A DNA stretch of 64,000 nucleotides from Algoriphagus iocasae (lineage in GTDB: Bacteria; Bacteroidota; Bacteroidia; Cytophagales; Cyclobacteriaceae): assembly GCF_014206875.1 (NCBI RefSeq), contig NZ_JACIJO010000001.1, forward strand, positions 1,116,001 through 1,180,000. Direction: 5' to 3'. Below, one piece after another: positions 54,683-61,579 of the stretch. Made by a program: the position numbers and the translations under genes. Within the stretch, counting starts at the first letter, position 1; each line of letters begins with the position of its first letter. Under the pieces are notes generated by a model. That model did not search any database, had not been told where the DNA came from, and was given only the letters and a program-made list of their open reading frames with translations.

Positions 54683-55051
54683 ATGAATACATGTATCCGT
54701 GTCTTTGCCGATAGCGACCAGATCAATAGGTGCAGGGAAGACTTGAAGAGTAAAGAAGAAGGCTTTTTAGAACTGGCAGATGTACTGAACCTGGCTGGTA
54801 ATGCGGTTCGCCTCAAAATCCTGTACCTCTTGAAACAGGAAAATGAACTTTGTCCGTGCGACTTGTCAGACATCCTAGGCATGACAGTGCCGGCCATTTC
54901 CCAACATCTGAAAAAGCTGAAGGATGCAGGAATCGTGACAACCAAAAAATCCGGACAAACCATCTTCTATTCAGTAGAAGCGCACAGTCAGCGGATCATT
55001 TCATCAGTGCTCGATTTGTTTAATCTCCCAAATACAATTCCTGCCCTATGA
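54683..55051 (+). CDS. ArsR/SmtB-family metal-sensing repressor
   Basis: A 122-residue winged-helix repressor from the ATG at 54683 (the frame opens at 54665). The sensing motif is ELCPCDLSDILG, the ELCVCDL-type helix with a CxC pair (alpha3 site). The recognition helix is MTVPAISQHLKKLKDAGIVT. It probably releases DNA on binding Hg, Cd, Pb or As(III). It lies at the head of the merTP block and overlaps the next gene by 4 bases. Confidence 0.9.
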   Translation: MNTCIRVFADSDQINRCREDLKSKEEGFLELADVLNLAGNAVRLKILYLLKQENELCPCDLSDILGMTVPAISQHLKKLKDAGIVTTKKSGQTIFYSVEAHSQRIISSVLDLFNLPNTIPAL

Positions 55052-55437
55052 TATCCAGTGATCTTACCCAAAGCATAAAGGTTTCCTTAAAAACTGCTAC
55101 CGGGCAGTTGGGATATATCCTCAGTAAAATTGACGATGAGGACCAGGTGGAAAACATACTTCTCCAGTTGAAGGCGGTACAATCCACCCTTACCAAGACT
55201 ACTTATGAATTATTGGATGATACCTACAGAAAAGCATTAGCAGAAAGAATCTCGTTAGCTTACCAGAACTGCCCCGGTAACTGTGGTAATGAAGAAACAA
55301 TAGAAAAGCTGAGAACACTATTTCCAGAGCTTAAACTCGAAGAAGTGCCTGAAAAACTAAGGGAAGCCCGGACGGTGGAAGAAGAATTGAAGAAATTTTT
55401 ATCCGAACGTTTGGACACCCCCTCCCCCCGTGACTGA
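55048..55437 (+). CDS. CsoR/RcnR-like helical protein lacking the usual metal ligands
   Basis: A 129-residue all-helical protein. QLGYILSKIDDEDQVENILLQLKAV (quoted in part: QLGYILSKIDDED, QLKAVQSTLTKTTYELLDD) parallels the first two helices of the CsoR fold. CsoR's Cys-His-Cys copper ligands are absent. Instead a short QNCPGNCG follows, with an acidic tail. It overlaps arsR by 4 bases and is conserved next to merTP-like genes. A non-DNA-binding or altered-sensor role is possible. Identification is by pattern only. Confidence 0.6.
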   Translation: MISSDLTQSIKVSLKTATGQLGYILSKIDDEDQVENILLQLKAVQSTLTKTTYELLDDTYRKALAERISLAYQNCPGNCGNEETIEKLRTLFPELKLEEVPEKLREARTVEEELKKFLSERLDTPSPRD

Positions 55438-55472
55438 ACTTTGGAGAGATGTTTCAATAAAATAGTATTGAT

Positions 55473-55676
55473 ATGAAAAGTAAACTCATGATTTTGGCCA
55501 CAGCGGGTATTCTCGCCATTGGTGGCCTTGCTTACGGGATCAACTCATCCCCAAAAGCTTGTCCTTTGGAAGGTACTCCAGATTGTCCAAAAGTTAGCTG
55601 CCCTTTGGCAGGCACTCCGGAATGTCCTTATGATTTGAAAGTGGCGGAAATACCCGCCTGCTGCAAGAAAAAGTAA
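55473..55676 (+). CDS. 67-residue secreted peptide with two CPLxGTPxCP repeats
   Basis: Signal peptide MKSKLMILATAGILAIGGLA is followed by ACPLEGTPDCPK and SCPLAGTPECPY, then ACCKKK. The paired CPLxGTPxCP repeat and end CC make a cysteine-dense periplasmic peptide. A mercury or thiophilic metal-binding role is suggested by position between ArsR and merTP; not shown. Confidence 0.75.
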   Translation: MKSKLMILATAGILAIGGLAYGINSSPKACPLEGTPDCPKVSCPLAGTPECPYDLKVAEIPACCKKK

Positions 55677-55681
55677 CCGGG

Positions 55682-55705
55682 AGGGCGCAGAGCCCTTCTT
55701 TTTTT
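55682..55705 (+). terminator. Hairpin terminator before merTP
   Basis: AGGGC-GCAGA-GCCCT is a short stem followed by a T-run (TCTTTTTTT). It sits between the small Cys-rich gene and merTP and could attenuate read-through. Confidence 0.65.
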
Positions 55706-55708
55706 GAA

Positions 55709-56320
55709 ATGAAAAAGTATATGAAAAATTCGCTTTTAACCAGCGGTATTATGGCTGCACTCTTAAGTTCACTTTGCTGCATCACCCCGGTGCTTGCACT
55801 AGTGGCCGGTGCAAGCGGGATTGCCTCCACTTTTTCCTGGCTGGATCCTGCACGGCCCTTTTTTGTGGGCATTACGGTTGTAGTGTTGGGTTTTGCCTGG
55901 TACCAAAAACTTAAACCAAAGGCCAAAGGTGAAATAGAATGTGCGTGTGAGGAGGACCTACAGCCCTCCTTTTGGAAAACAAGGAAATTCCTTGGGATAG
56001 TCACCGTTTTTGCGACCCTGATGCTCACATTCCCGCTTTATGCTCACATTTTCTACCCTAAATCTGAAAAGCAAGTGATCATCGTTGATAAGTCAGACAT
56101 TCAGACCGTAAATTTTCAAATCAAAGGCATGACTTGCCAGGGTTGCGCAGATCATGTTGAACATGAGGTAAATAAGCTCAGCGGTATCCTTAAAGTAACC
56201 GCATCCTACGAACAGGGCAATGCCATTGTAGAATTTGACAATACCAAAACAGGCATCCTTGAAATTGAGCAAGCTATCAACTCGACCGGATATTCCGTGA
56301 CCAATAAAACAGAGAAATAA
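55709..56320 (+). CDS. merT: MerTP-type mercuric transporter (MerT fused to HMA domain)
   Basis: A 203-residue inner-membrane importer with MerT and MerP parts in one chain. Three membrane segments are present, with the twin cysteines in SLLSSLCCITPVLALVAG near residues 22-28 and a CxC pair (CACEED). The C-terminal HMA domain has FQIKGMTCQGCADHVEHEV with the GMTCxxC site at about 146-151. The merA reductase that normally uses the imported Hg(II) is not in this window. Without it the protein could harm the cell or serve another thiophilic metal. Adjacent to the zinc-ribbon gene with no gap. Confidence 0.88.
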   Translation: MKKYMKNSLLTSGIMAALLSSLCCITPVLALVAGASGIASTFSWLDPARPFFVGITVVVLGFAWYQKLKPKAKGEIECACEEDLQPSFWKTRKFLGIVTVFATLMLTFPLYAHIFYPKSEKQVIIVDKSDIQTVNFQIKGMTCQGCADHVEHEVNKLSGILKVTASYEQGNAIVEFDNTKTGILEIEQAINSTGYSVTNKTEK

Positions 56321-56533
56321 ATGGAAATCATATTAGAATCAACCATCACCTGCCCGGAATGCGGGCATCAAAAAGAAGAAACCATGCCCACTGACGCCTG
56401 TCAGTATTTTTACGAATGTGAAAATTGCCACCAGGTACTAAAACCGAAGGAAGGGGATTGCTGCGTGTATTGCAGCTATGGCTCAGCACCTTGTCCACCA
56501 GTACAATTGGATTCTGATCAAGCATGTTGCTAG
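56321..56533 (+). CDS. GDCC-motif zinc-ribbon protein
   Basis: A 70-residue protein with two Cys pairs: TCPECGHQKEETMPTDAC and YECENCHQVLKPKEGDCC, then VYCSYGSAPCPPVQLD. The GDCCVYCSYGSAPCPP segment is a conserved mark of small proteins beside merTP in this phylum. Function unknown; metal chaperoning is likely. It starts immediately after merTP's stop and its 3' end begins direct repeat copy 2. Confidence 0.8.
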   Translation: MEIILESTITCPECGHQKEETMPTDACQYFYECENCHQVLKPKEGDCCVYCSYGSAPCPPVQLDSDQACC

Positions 56534-57057
56534 CGTAGACAATGCTTTATCTGACATACATCATGTTTTAACATGTACAATGTCATAGCACCCTCAATAA
56601 CCGTTGCGTACTTTTGAGTCATATTGAAGGGAATACCAAATAGATGCCCCTTCAATGGATGGCATTTTACATCAAAAAGGCTCATGAAGCGCAACTTATA
56701 TATAGTCCTGCTCATTGCAATGCTCCTCCCTGGCAAAGGGATGGCAGTGTTTCAGCACTTTTGTGGGGGCGAACTGATCAGTTTCGAGCTTTTTCTAAAA
56801 CACCACGAACCATGCTGTGACGATCACAGCAACCCTTGTGATGGCTGTGAGGACCAGGAAACCATCTTCTCTCTTGATGATTTCAGAGCACCTCATTCTG
56901 ACATTCCGGTCATTGCTTTTTCACCTGCGGCATTGGCTCAGCCATCTTTCCATTTGCCTTCTACACAATTTTTCGAATCAAGAACATACACAAATCCTAA
57001 AAAGGCTCCCCCGGCTGGTCAGGGCGGTATCGCTCTATCCTGTTCCAGTCATTTCTT
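56439..57057 (+). repeat. 619-bp direct repeat, copy 2
   Basis: This copy keeps the complete upstream context (merTP and whole zinc-ribbon gene), so it appears to be the source of copy 1. Differences are scattered substitutions plus two single-base indels that cancel in length (one A gained before the gene start, one C lost near its end). Confidence 0.9.
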
Positions 57058-57073
57058 ATTTAGATACATCTGA
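56684..57073 (+). pseudogene. HYC_CC_PP family gene, copy 2, frameshifted near its end
   Basis: It matches copy 1 through KKAPP. It then reads AGQGGIALSCSSHFLFRYI where copy 1 reads PPGWSGRYRSILFQSFLL. The C-tract before this point has five Cs here and six in copy 1. The copy 1 ending matches the family (a third member at 34806 ends VLVQSFLI), so this copy has lost its native C-terminus. Most of the protein is intact, so it may retain some function. Confidence 0.75.
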
Positions 57074-57259
57074 TTATCAGTTAGTTGCCTGGGTTACGAA
57101 ACCTTCGAGCAATGTCGGAAATGGTTCTGTAAAATATAGCTGTTCCGGGATATTCGAACAGCATTAGAACACGATCTATCCGACAAAACTATCATCAAGT
57201 TTCTTTAATCAGACTTTCAATAAAATAATTTCTGCGTGCAATTGTCCGGCAATCGCTCC

Positions 57260-57454
57260 ATGCAAATCAAACCTCTACCGGATCTGGTTGCTTATCGAAA
57301 AAAAATAACAGCATTGGAAAAGGAAATTTCAAAGTTAAAATCGGCCATAGCCAAGAGCAAACAGTTCAATCAAAAAGTGGAATTGAACCAACAGCTAAAA
57401 GCCGCTGAAAAGGAGCTGGAGTGGCTATTTGCAGATGGGAAAGGATCAAATTGA
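57260..57454 (+). CDS. Small coiled-coil protein
   Basis: A 64-residue charged helical protein from the ATG at 57260 (a GTG at 57236 also opens the frame). KKITALEKEISKLKSAIAKS and VELNQQLKAAEKELEWLF are coiled-coil heptads. I do not recognise it. It lies between the metal block and the defence block. Confidence 0.5.
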   Translation: MQIKPLPDLVAYRKKITALEKEISKLKSAIAKSKQFNQKVELNQQLKAAEKELEWLFADGKGSN

Positions 57455-57527
57455 TGGAGTTCGGAATTCCGAAATACTTAACTTCGATAAAACATTGTCT
57501 AAAGGAAGTCGGCCGAAAATCATGAAT

Positions 57528-58349
57528 TTAATTTTCCCAGATGATGCTTAGGATGGTTTTATACCGCCTTGTTGGAATGCAATACTCATAGAAGTCTGTA
57601 TCTTCATCATATTCACTTAGATTGAACCATGTTGATTTGTTAATGTTCTGTGCTTTTTCTTCAAGTTTATACACAAACTCGTAATCTTTTTGAATATACT
57701 CTGCGGCAACTGAATCGGAAGGTGGTGCTAACTTGGTGTAATCGCCCAACCAAACTTTTAAGTCGTTGGACTTTTTCCAATATTTCACTTTCCCATTCTC
57801 GATAAAGACAAGGCAAAGAGGGTGTAACTGCTCAAACTGCAAATAGCGAAAAATAGTTGCTGTCAAACTAGTTTTAAATCGTTCTGAAAGTTGCTTGATC
57901 AAAAGGGGTGAAAACTTCTTGCCTTTTGCTTCTTTAAGGAATAAATTTTCAGGCATTAGAAGTTCACTGGCGAATTCATTTGCTTCCAATTCTTGCCTCC
58001 CGTTTTTCAATGTATTTTCCGTACCTTCAATAATGTTAAAATTAGTGAATGTATCATCGGGAAGCTGCATATTTCTATGCATCAAGAGATGCCCTATCTC
58101 ATGGGCTGCAACGAAGCGTTTTCTCTCCTGGAACTGTATCTTTGAATTTACCTTTATAACCGCCTTATTGTTTCCAAACACAATTTTTCCATCACAATTA
58201 GAGAGCTCTTCTTCGATAAGTATTGCATCATGCCCAGCAACCACTAATCCGGCGACAAACAGATCCATGTCCAAATCGGTTATCTCATCCAATCCACAGT
58301 CGTCTAAAAGTTTGCGAGCCTGTAAGCGCGCATTATTGACGCTTCTCAT
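57528..58349 (-). CDS. ImmA/IrrE-family zinc metalloprotease (COG2856)
   Basis: A 273-residue protease from the ATG at 58349; the frame also allows 58367. The zinc site is AAHEIGHLLM (HEIGH, residues 83-87), followed by the family's third-ligand region LEANEFASELLMP. The C-terminal ~100 residues (IENGKVKYWKKSNDLKVWLG onwards) are a GAF-like or ligand domain. ImmA/IrrE proteases cleave repressors or anti-sigma-like proteins under stress. It is the last gene of a minus-strand unit with a sigma-like factor, and its start overlaps the preceding gene. CBASS systems are known with a related regulator, CapP. Confidence 0.87.
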   Translation of the reverse strand: MRSVNNARLQARKLLDDCGLDEITDLDMDLFVAGLVVAGHDAILIEEELSNCDGKIVFGNNKAVIKVNSKIQFQERKRFVAAHEIGHLLMHRNMQLPDDTFTNFNIIEGTENTLKNGRQELEANEFASELLMPENLFLKEAKGKKFSPLLIKQLSERFKTSLTATIFRYLQFEQLHPLCLVFIENGKVKYWKKSNDLKVWLGDYTKLAPPSDSVAAEYIQKDYEFVYKLEEKAQNINKSTWFNLSEYDEDTDFYEYCIPTRRYKTILSIIWEN

Positions 58350-58728
58350 CGTTCTCCAATTCTTCAATTAGTTGAACAAAGTTCTGATCCTTGATTATTT
58401 CGATAATATCCTCTTTGGACAATTTATCGAGATTTCGGTACAAGGCCAAAGAAGCATTACCCTGAATAAATTGTTTGAGCATAGCCACAGGCTTCTCAAT
58501 ATTCGCTTCGATGGCTTGTTGAAATTTACTGACTAATTTCAATAAATTGTCATTCCGTTCCTTCTGTGCCTTTGCCCTTGCCAAAAAAACAAGTTGCTTC
58601 TTTTTTTTGTTGTACGCATCGATATCTGATACATCATCTTTCAGCATATCGGCGAGGGCATCCTTGTCCACTTCTTTGTAGAAAGCAATCAGAGCATCGT
58701 CAATCCTATTTTTAATATTATTGCTCAT
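58333..58728 (-). CDS. Unrecognised 131-residue helical protein of the sigma/protease unit
   Basis: A soluble, Lys/Asp-rich, all-helical protein (NIKNRIDDALIAFYKEVDKD, SDIDAYNKKKKQLVFLARAK, SKFQQAIEANIEKP). I do not recognise the family. It overlaps the sigma-like gene by 4 bases and the protease gene by 17, so the three must be made together. The layout (DNA-binding factor, small protein, protease) suggests an anti-sigma or inhibitor cleaved by the protease, which is inference only. Confidence 0.6.
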   Translation of the reverse strand: MSNNIKNRIDDALIAFYKEVDKDALADMLKDDVSDIDAYNKKKKQLVFLARAKAQKERNDNLLKLVSKFQQAIEANIEKPVAMLKQFIQGNASLALYRNLDKLSKEDIIEIIKDQNFVQLIEELENDEKRQ

Positions 58729-59249
58729 ATGATACTTTTTGCTTGTTCTCTTATTTTGGGCAATCTTCGTTCCAATCGTTTCACGGTCCTGTAAATCTCC
58801 TTTACATCAATGCCGAGATCCTCTGCAATTTCTCTTGGTTTGCAGATACCGTCCATCCAATACTCGAACACCATTAATTCGTCATCATCCGCTCCAGCCT
58901 GTTGCAATAATTCTGAAACTTGTTGCCTTTCTTCTTTAATATCATCTTGATTATTATACGCGTGACTCTCCAAAAGATCCTGCGTTTGCCCAACCAGAGA
59001 TCCCTTTAAAAAATTGCTGATTTCACTTCGAAGACTCCCGAACATAAAATCGGTAAACGAACAATTCGCATTTTCCCAATCACGGGTACCTTCAATTACC
59101 TTTAAAAGTAAATCTCCAACAAAATCAAAAGGCTCTTTTCCTCCCAAATCCTTTAACCCGGCTGACTTCAAACGATTGGTCGCATACGAGGTCAACCTGT
59201 CTAACAGGTCGTCCAAGTCAATAGATTGCAATTCGTCATAAAGATTCAT
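58725..59249 (-). CDS. Sigma-70-like / ECF-type DNA-binding factor
   Basis: About 174 residues from the ATG at 59249; the frame opens at 59348 but the upstream part is hydrophobic and not sigma-like. The N-terminal two thirds has DDLLDRLTSYATNRLKSAGL and PFDFVGDLLLKVIEGTRDWE, then CSFTDFMFGSLRSEISNFLK, as in sigma region 2. The C-terminal part is a region 4-type HTH: LMVFEYWMDGICKPREIAED and LGIDVKEIYRTVKRLERRL. It would direct transcription of a small regulon. It is divergent from the CBASS operon, with a perfect inverted repeat between. Confidence 0.7.
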   Translation of the reverse strand: MNLYDELQSIDLDDLLDRLTSYATNRLKSAGLKDLGGKEPFDFVGDLLLKVIEGTRDWENANCSFTDFMFGSLRSEISNFLKGSLVGQTQDLLESHAYNNQDDIKEERQQVSELLQQAGADDDELMVFEYWMDGICKPREIAEDLGIDVKEIYRTVKRLERRLPKIREQAKSII

Positions 59250-59289
59250 CAGCTCTTGTCTATAATAATATGCTAAGATGGGGAAAAAA

Positions 59290-59328
59290 TTTGCCACTCG
59301 TAAAAAAAAAATTCTTGGTCGTGGCAAA
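59290..59328. promoter_or_regulatory. Inverted repeat between the sigma/protease unit and the CBASS operon
   Basis: TTTGCCAC (59290-59297) and GTGGCAAA (59321-59328) are perfect 8-bp arms, 23 bases apart, in an A/T-rich divergent promoter region. One of the two units is probably controlled through this site. No canonical TAnnTTTG lies close to the start of either gene, which fits an alternative sigma factor. Confidence 0.5.
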
Positions 59329-59414
59329 AAATTGAAAAACATCAGCATGTATATATAAAGGCTCCCATTAAAGAAGGGGACGAAGAATATTAAAAATTAA
59401 CAAATAATAAAGAC

Positions 59415-59648
59415 ATGGCTAAAAAAAATCAACATGTGGTGCCGAGGGGCGACAATTGGGCAGTCAAAGGTGCCGGAAACGAAAAGGCTACAAAAATTGT
59501 AGGAACCCAGAAAGAAGCAATTAAGATAGCACGGGAAATTGCTATCAATCAGCAATCAGAAGTTGTTATCCATAGACCGAATGGTACAATCCGGGATAAG
59601 GATTCCTACGGCAACGATCCTCACCCTCCAAAAGACACAAAGCATTAG
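59415..59648 (+). CDS. DUF2188 protein, first gene of the CBASS operon
   Basis: A 77-residue protein with the DUF2188 pattern HVVPRGDNWAVKGAGNEKAT, then EAIKIAREIAINQQSEVVIH and RPNGTIRDKDSYGNDPHPPK. It has a basic Lys-rich start and no signal peptide. DUF2188 proteins are widespread small proteins of unknown function. It ends 3 bases before the S-NUDIX gene, so it belongs to the same transcript. A regulatory or scaffold role is possible. Confidence 0.8.
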   Translation: MAKKNQHVVPRGDNWAVKGAGNEKATKIVGTQKEAIKIAREIAINQQSEVVIHRPNGTIRDKDSYGNDPHPPKDTKH

Positions 59649-59651
59649 TCG

Positions 59652-60455
59652 ATGAAAGGAAAAGTAAGTTTGGTTATCGGCCTTTTAGGGTTCCTCTCCT
59701 GCTTTTTTCTGGCAGGGGACGAACCAAAAGGCACAGTGTTTAAGATCTCTTTAGGTCTCGTAGTCGGTGGCATGGTAGAGTTCTGTGTATTCTTGTTGGA
59801 GAACCGAAAAAAATGGAGGCTATTTAAGACATTGATTATAAAACGTAATCAACCAGTCAGGGTCACGGTCGCTTATTTGTTTAGAATTGAAGTGAATGGC
59901 AGATACCTATTAATCAAGAGGCACAAGAATGACAATCCCGGCTACCAACCGGTTGGAGGTGCATACAAATATTTGAAGGAAGAAAACAGGGAATTGTTCG
60001 ATCGGCTGGGTGTTGAGCCCTGCAATCACGTACCGAGAGACGAGGATACCGAAAACGATTTACGGATTATTGTTAAAAGGAGGAAAAATCTAATTGATTT
60101 CCTGAAATGGTTTGAAAGCAGAAAAAACCGTGAAATGGATCCAACCAGAGAATTCCGTGAAGAGCTGATCGATGCCAACATATTACCTGGTGATATTTTC
60201 AAGCACATTAAATACGTGTTTATAGGGAAACACATCGAAGGCGTTTTAAAATCACCGGCATACCCTATCGATGAATTACGATATGCAGACATCTTTGAAT
60301 TGAGGACTGAAAATGATGCCCAAAAGCAATCTATCAATGCCCTGATAAGCAAAAGGGACGAGGTTTACTTTGCTACGCCAAATGAGATCCGGAACGGGTC
60401 AACCATAAATGGTGAAAGGATTTTGCCACACACATTTAAAATTTTACCAAAATGA
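59652..60455 (+). CDS. 2TM-SMODS-associated NUDIX (S-NUDIX) protein, probable CBASS effector
   Basis: A 267-residue protein with two N-terminal membrane segments (residues ~5-21 and 31-50) and a SMODS-associated NUDIX domain beginning VRVTVAYLFRIEVNGRYLLI. GYQPVGGAYKYL (97-108) gives the first half of the Nudix box. The REFREEL half comes only at residues 166-172, after a ~60-residue charged insert. Membrane anchor plus NUDIX domain next to a CD-NTase is a known CBASS effector layout of unknown action. Its stop overlaps the CD-NTase ATG by 4 bases. Confidence 0.82.
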   Translation: MKGKVSLVIGLLGFLSCFFLAGDEPKGTVFKISLGLVVGGMVEFCVFLLENRKKWRLFKTLIIKRNQPVRVTVAYLFRIEVNGRYLLIKRHKNDNPGYQPVGGAYKYLKEENRELFDRLGVEPCNHVPRDEDTENDLRIIVKRRKNLIDFLKWFESRKNREMDPTREFREELIDANILPGDIFKHIKYVFIGKHIEGVLKSPAYPIDELRYADIFELRTENDAQKQSINALISKRDEVYFATPNEIRNGSTINGERILPHTFKILPK

Positions 60456-61579
60456 TACTATTAGGAAAGAAAGCTACACAAATTGATGATCTGCTCGATA
60501 GGATGGCAGAAGAGGTTCAACTGGACAAGACACGGCGTGATCGTATGAAAAGTAGTTACGAGGCCGTGAAAGAGTGGATTGAAGCGGATGAAAAATTCTT
60601 CAAGCCATACAAGTATGATGTGTATCCTCATGGGTCTGTTCGAATAATGACAACTGTCAAGCCTTTCGGAAGAGAAGAGTTTGATTTGGATATTGCAATA
60701 CACCTGAAATACGGAACCCCACATAGTCCTGAAAGGATATACAATGAACTGAGGCGACGATTAAATGAGCATGGATTGTATAGGGATATGTTAGAAGCCA
60801 AAAACCGATGTATCCGTTTAAAATATGCAGGGGATTATCACATGGATATTTTGCCAGGGGTTCAGGAAGTTGAATATGATAGAAATCGTATCATGGTTCC
60901 TGACCGTGAATTAGGAAGCTGGGTCAGTAGCAATCCGCGAGGTTATGCTGACTGGTTTATAGCGCAATCAAATCTTGTTAAGGAAAGCCTGCTTGAGAAG
61001 GCACTTAGAGCCGAAAATCTGCCTGTTGACGATTTCAGTAAGAAAAAGCCATTGCAGCGCGGAGTACAGTTAATTAAGCGCTACCGAGATATCTATTTCC
61101 AAAAGGATGACAGCTACAAAACATCAAGCGTGATCCTGACAACGATAGCCGGCCAATTTTATCAAGGCGAAGACAGTATTTTTAACACCGTTGATAATAT
61201 TGTTTCTACGATCCAAAATAGCATAGGGCAGTCCTATGGGAGACTTAAAATACTCAATCCGGTGAATGCAGATGAAGACTTTACCGATAAATGGGATAAG
61301 GAGCCTGAATATTACGAAGCATTTAAACGGTTTTCATTTCATTTACATAGTGAATGGCAAAAATTGAAGAAGGATAACGGCATCATTGAAGAAAGTCGGA
61401 TTATGAAAGGCCTGTTTGGTGATGATCTGTTCGTGAAAGCGCAAGGTAGTCAAGCGATGGAGATTGAAAGATCTCGAAAAAGTAATGCACTTGGGGTAGC
61501 AACAGGTACTGGGGTATTGACCTCGACCAGCTCACTGGGCAGTATCCCGATTAAGAATAACACTTTTTTCGGCGAATGA
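60452..61579 (+). CDS. CD-NTase (SMODS nucleotidyltransferase) of CBASS
   Basis: A 375-residue cGAS/DncV-like nucleotidyltransferase that makes cyclic oligonucleotide signals on phage infection. The signature is HGSVRIMT (Gly61-Ser62) followed by FDLDIAIHL (Asp78, Asp80) and the third Asp132 in YHMDILPG. The C-terminal helical domain and a flexible Ser/Thr/Gly tail (TGTGVLTSTSSLGSIP) are also seen. The tail ends IKNNTFFGE. In type II CBASS the tail is the site of conjugation by the E2 protein. It overlaps both neighbours by 4 bases. The product nucleotide cannot be predicted. Confidence 0.93.
   Translation: MILLGKKATQIDDLLDRMAEEVQLDKTRRDRMKSSYEAVKEWIEADEKFFKPYKYDVYPHGSVRIMTTVKPFGREEFDLDIAIHLKYGTPHSPERIYNELRRRLNEHGLYRDMLEAKNRCIRLKYAGDYHMDILPGVQEVEYDRNRIMVPDRELGSWVSSNPRGYADWFIAQSNLVKESLLEKALRAENLPVDDFSKKKPLQRGVQLIKRYRDIYFQKDDSYKTSSVILTTIAGQFYQGEDSIFNTVDNIVSTIQNSIGQSYGRLKILNPVNADEDFTDKWDKEPEYYEAFKRFSFHLHSEWQKLKKDNGIIEESRIMKGLFGDDLFVKAQGSQAMEIERSRKSNALGVATGTGVLTSTSSLGSIPIKNNTFFGE

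Noticed and set aside
59290..59340. Sigma-54-type promoter (TGGCA...TTG) in the divergent region
   Set aside because: The -12 part lacks the GC doublet and the spacing is wrong; the inverted repeat explains the match.
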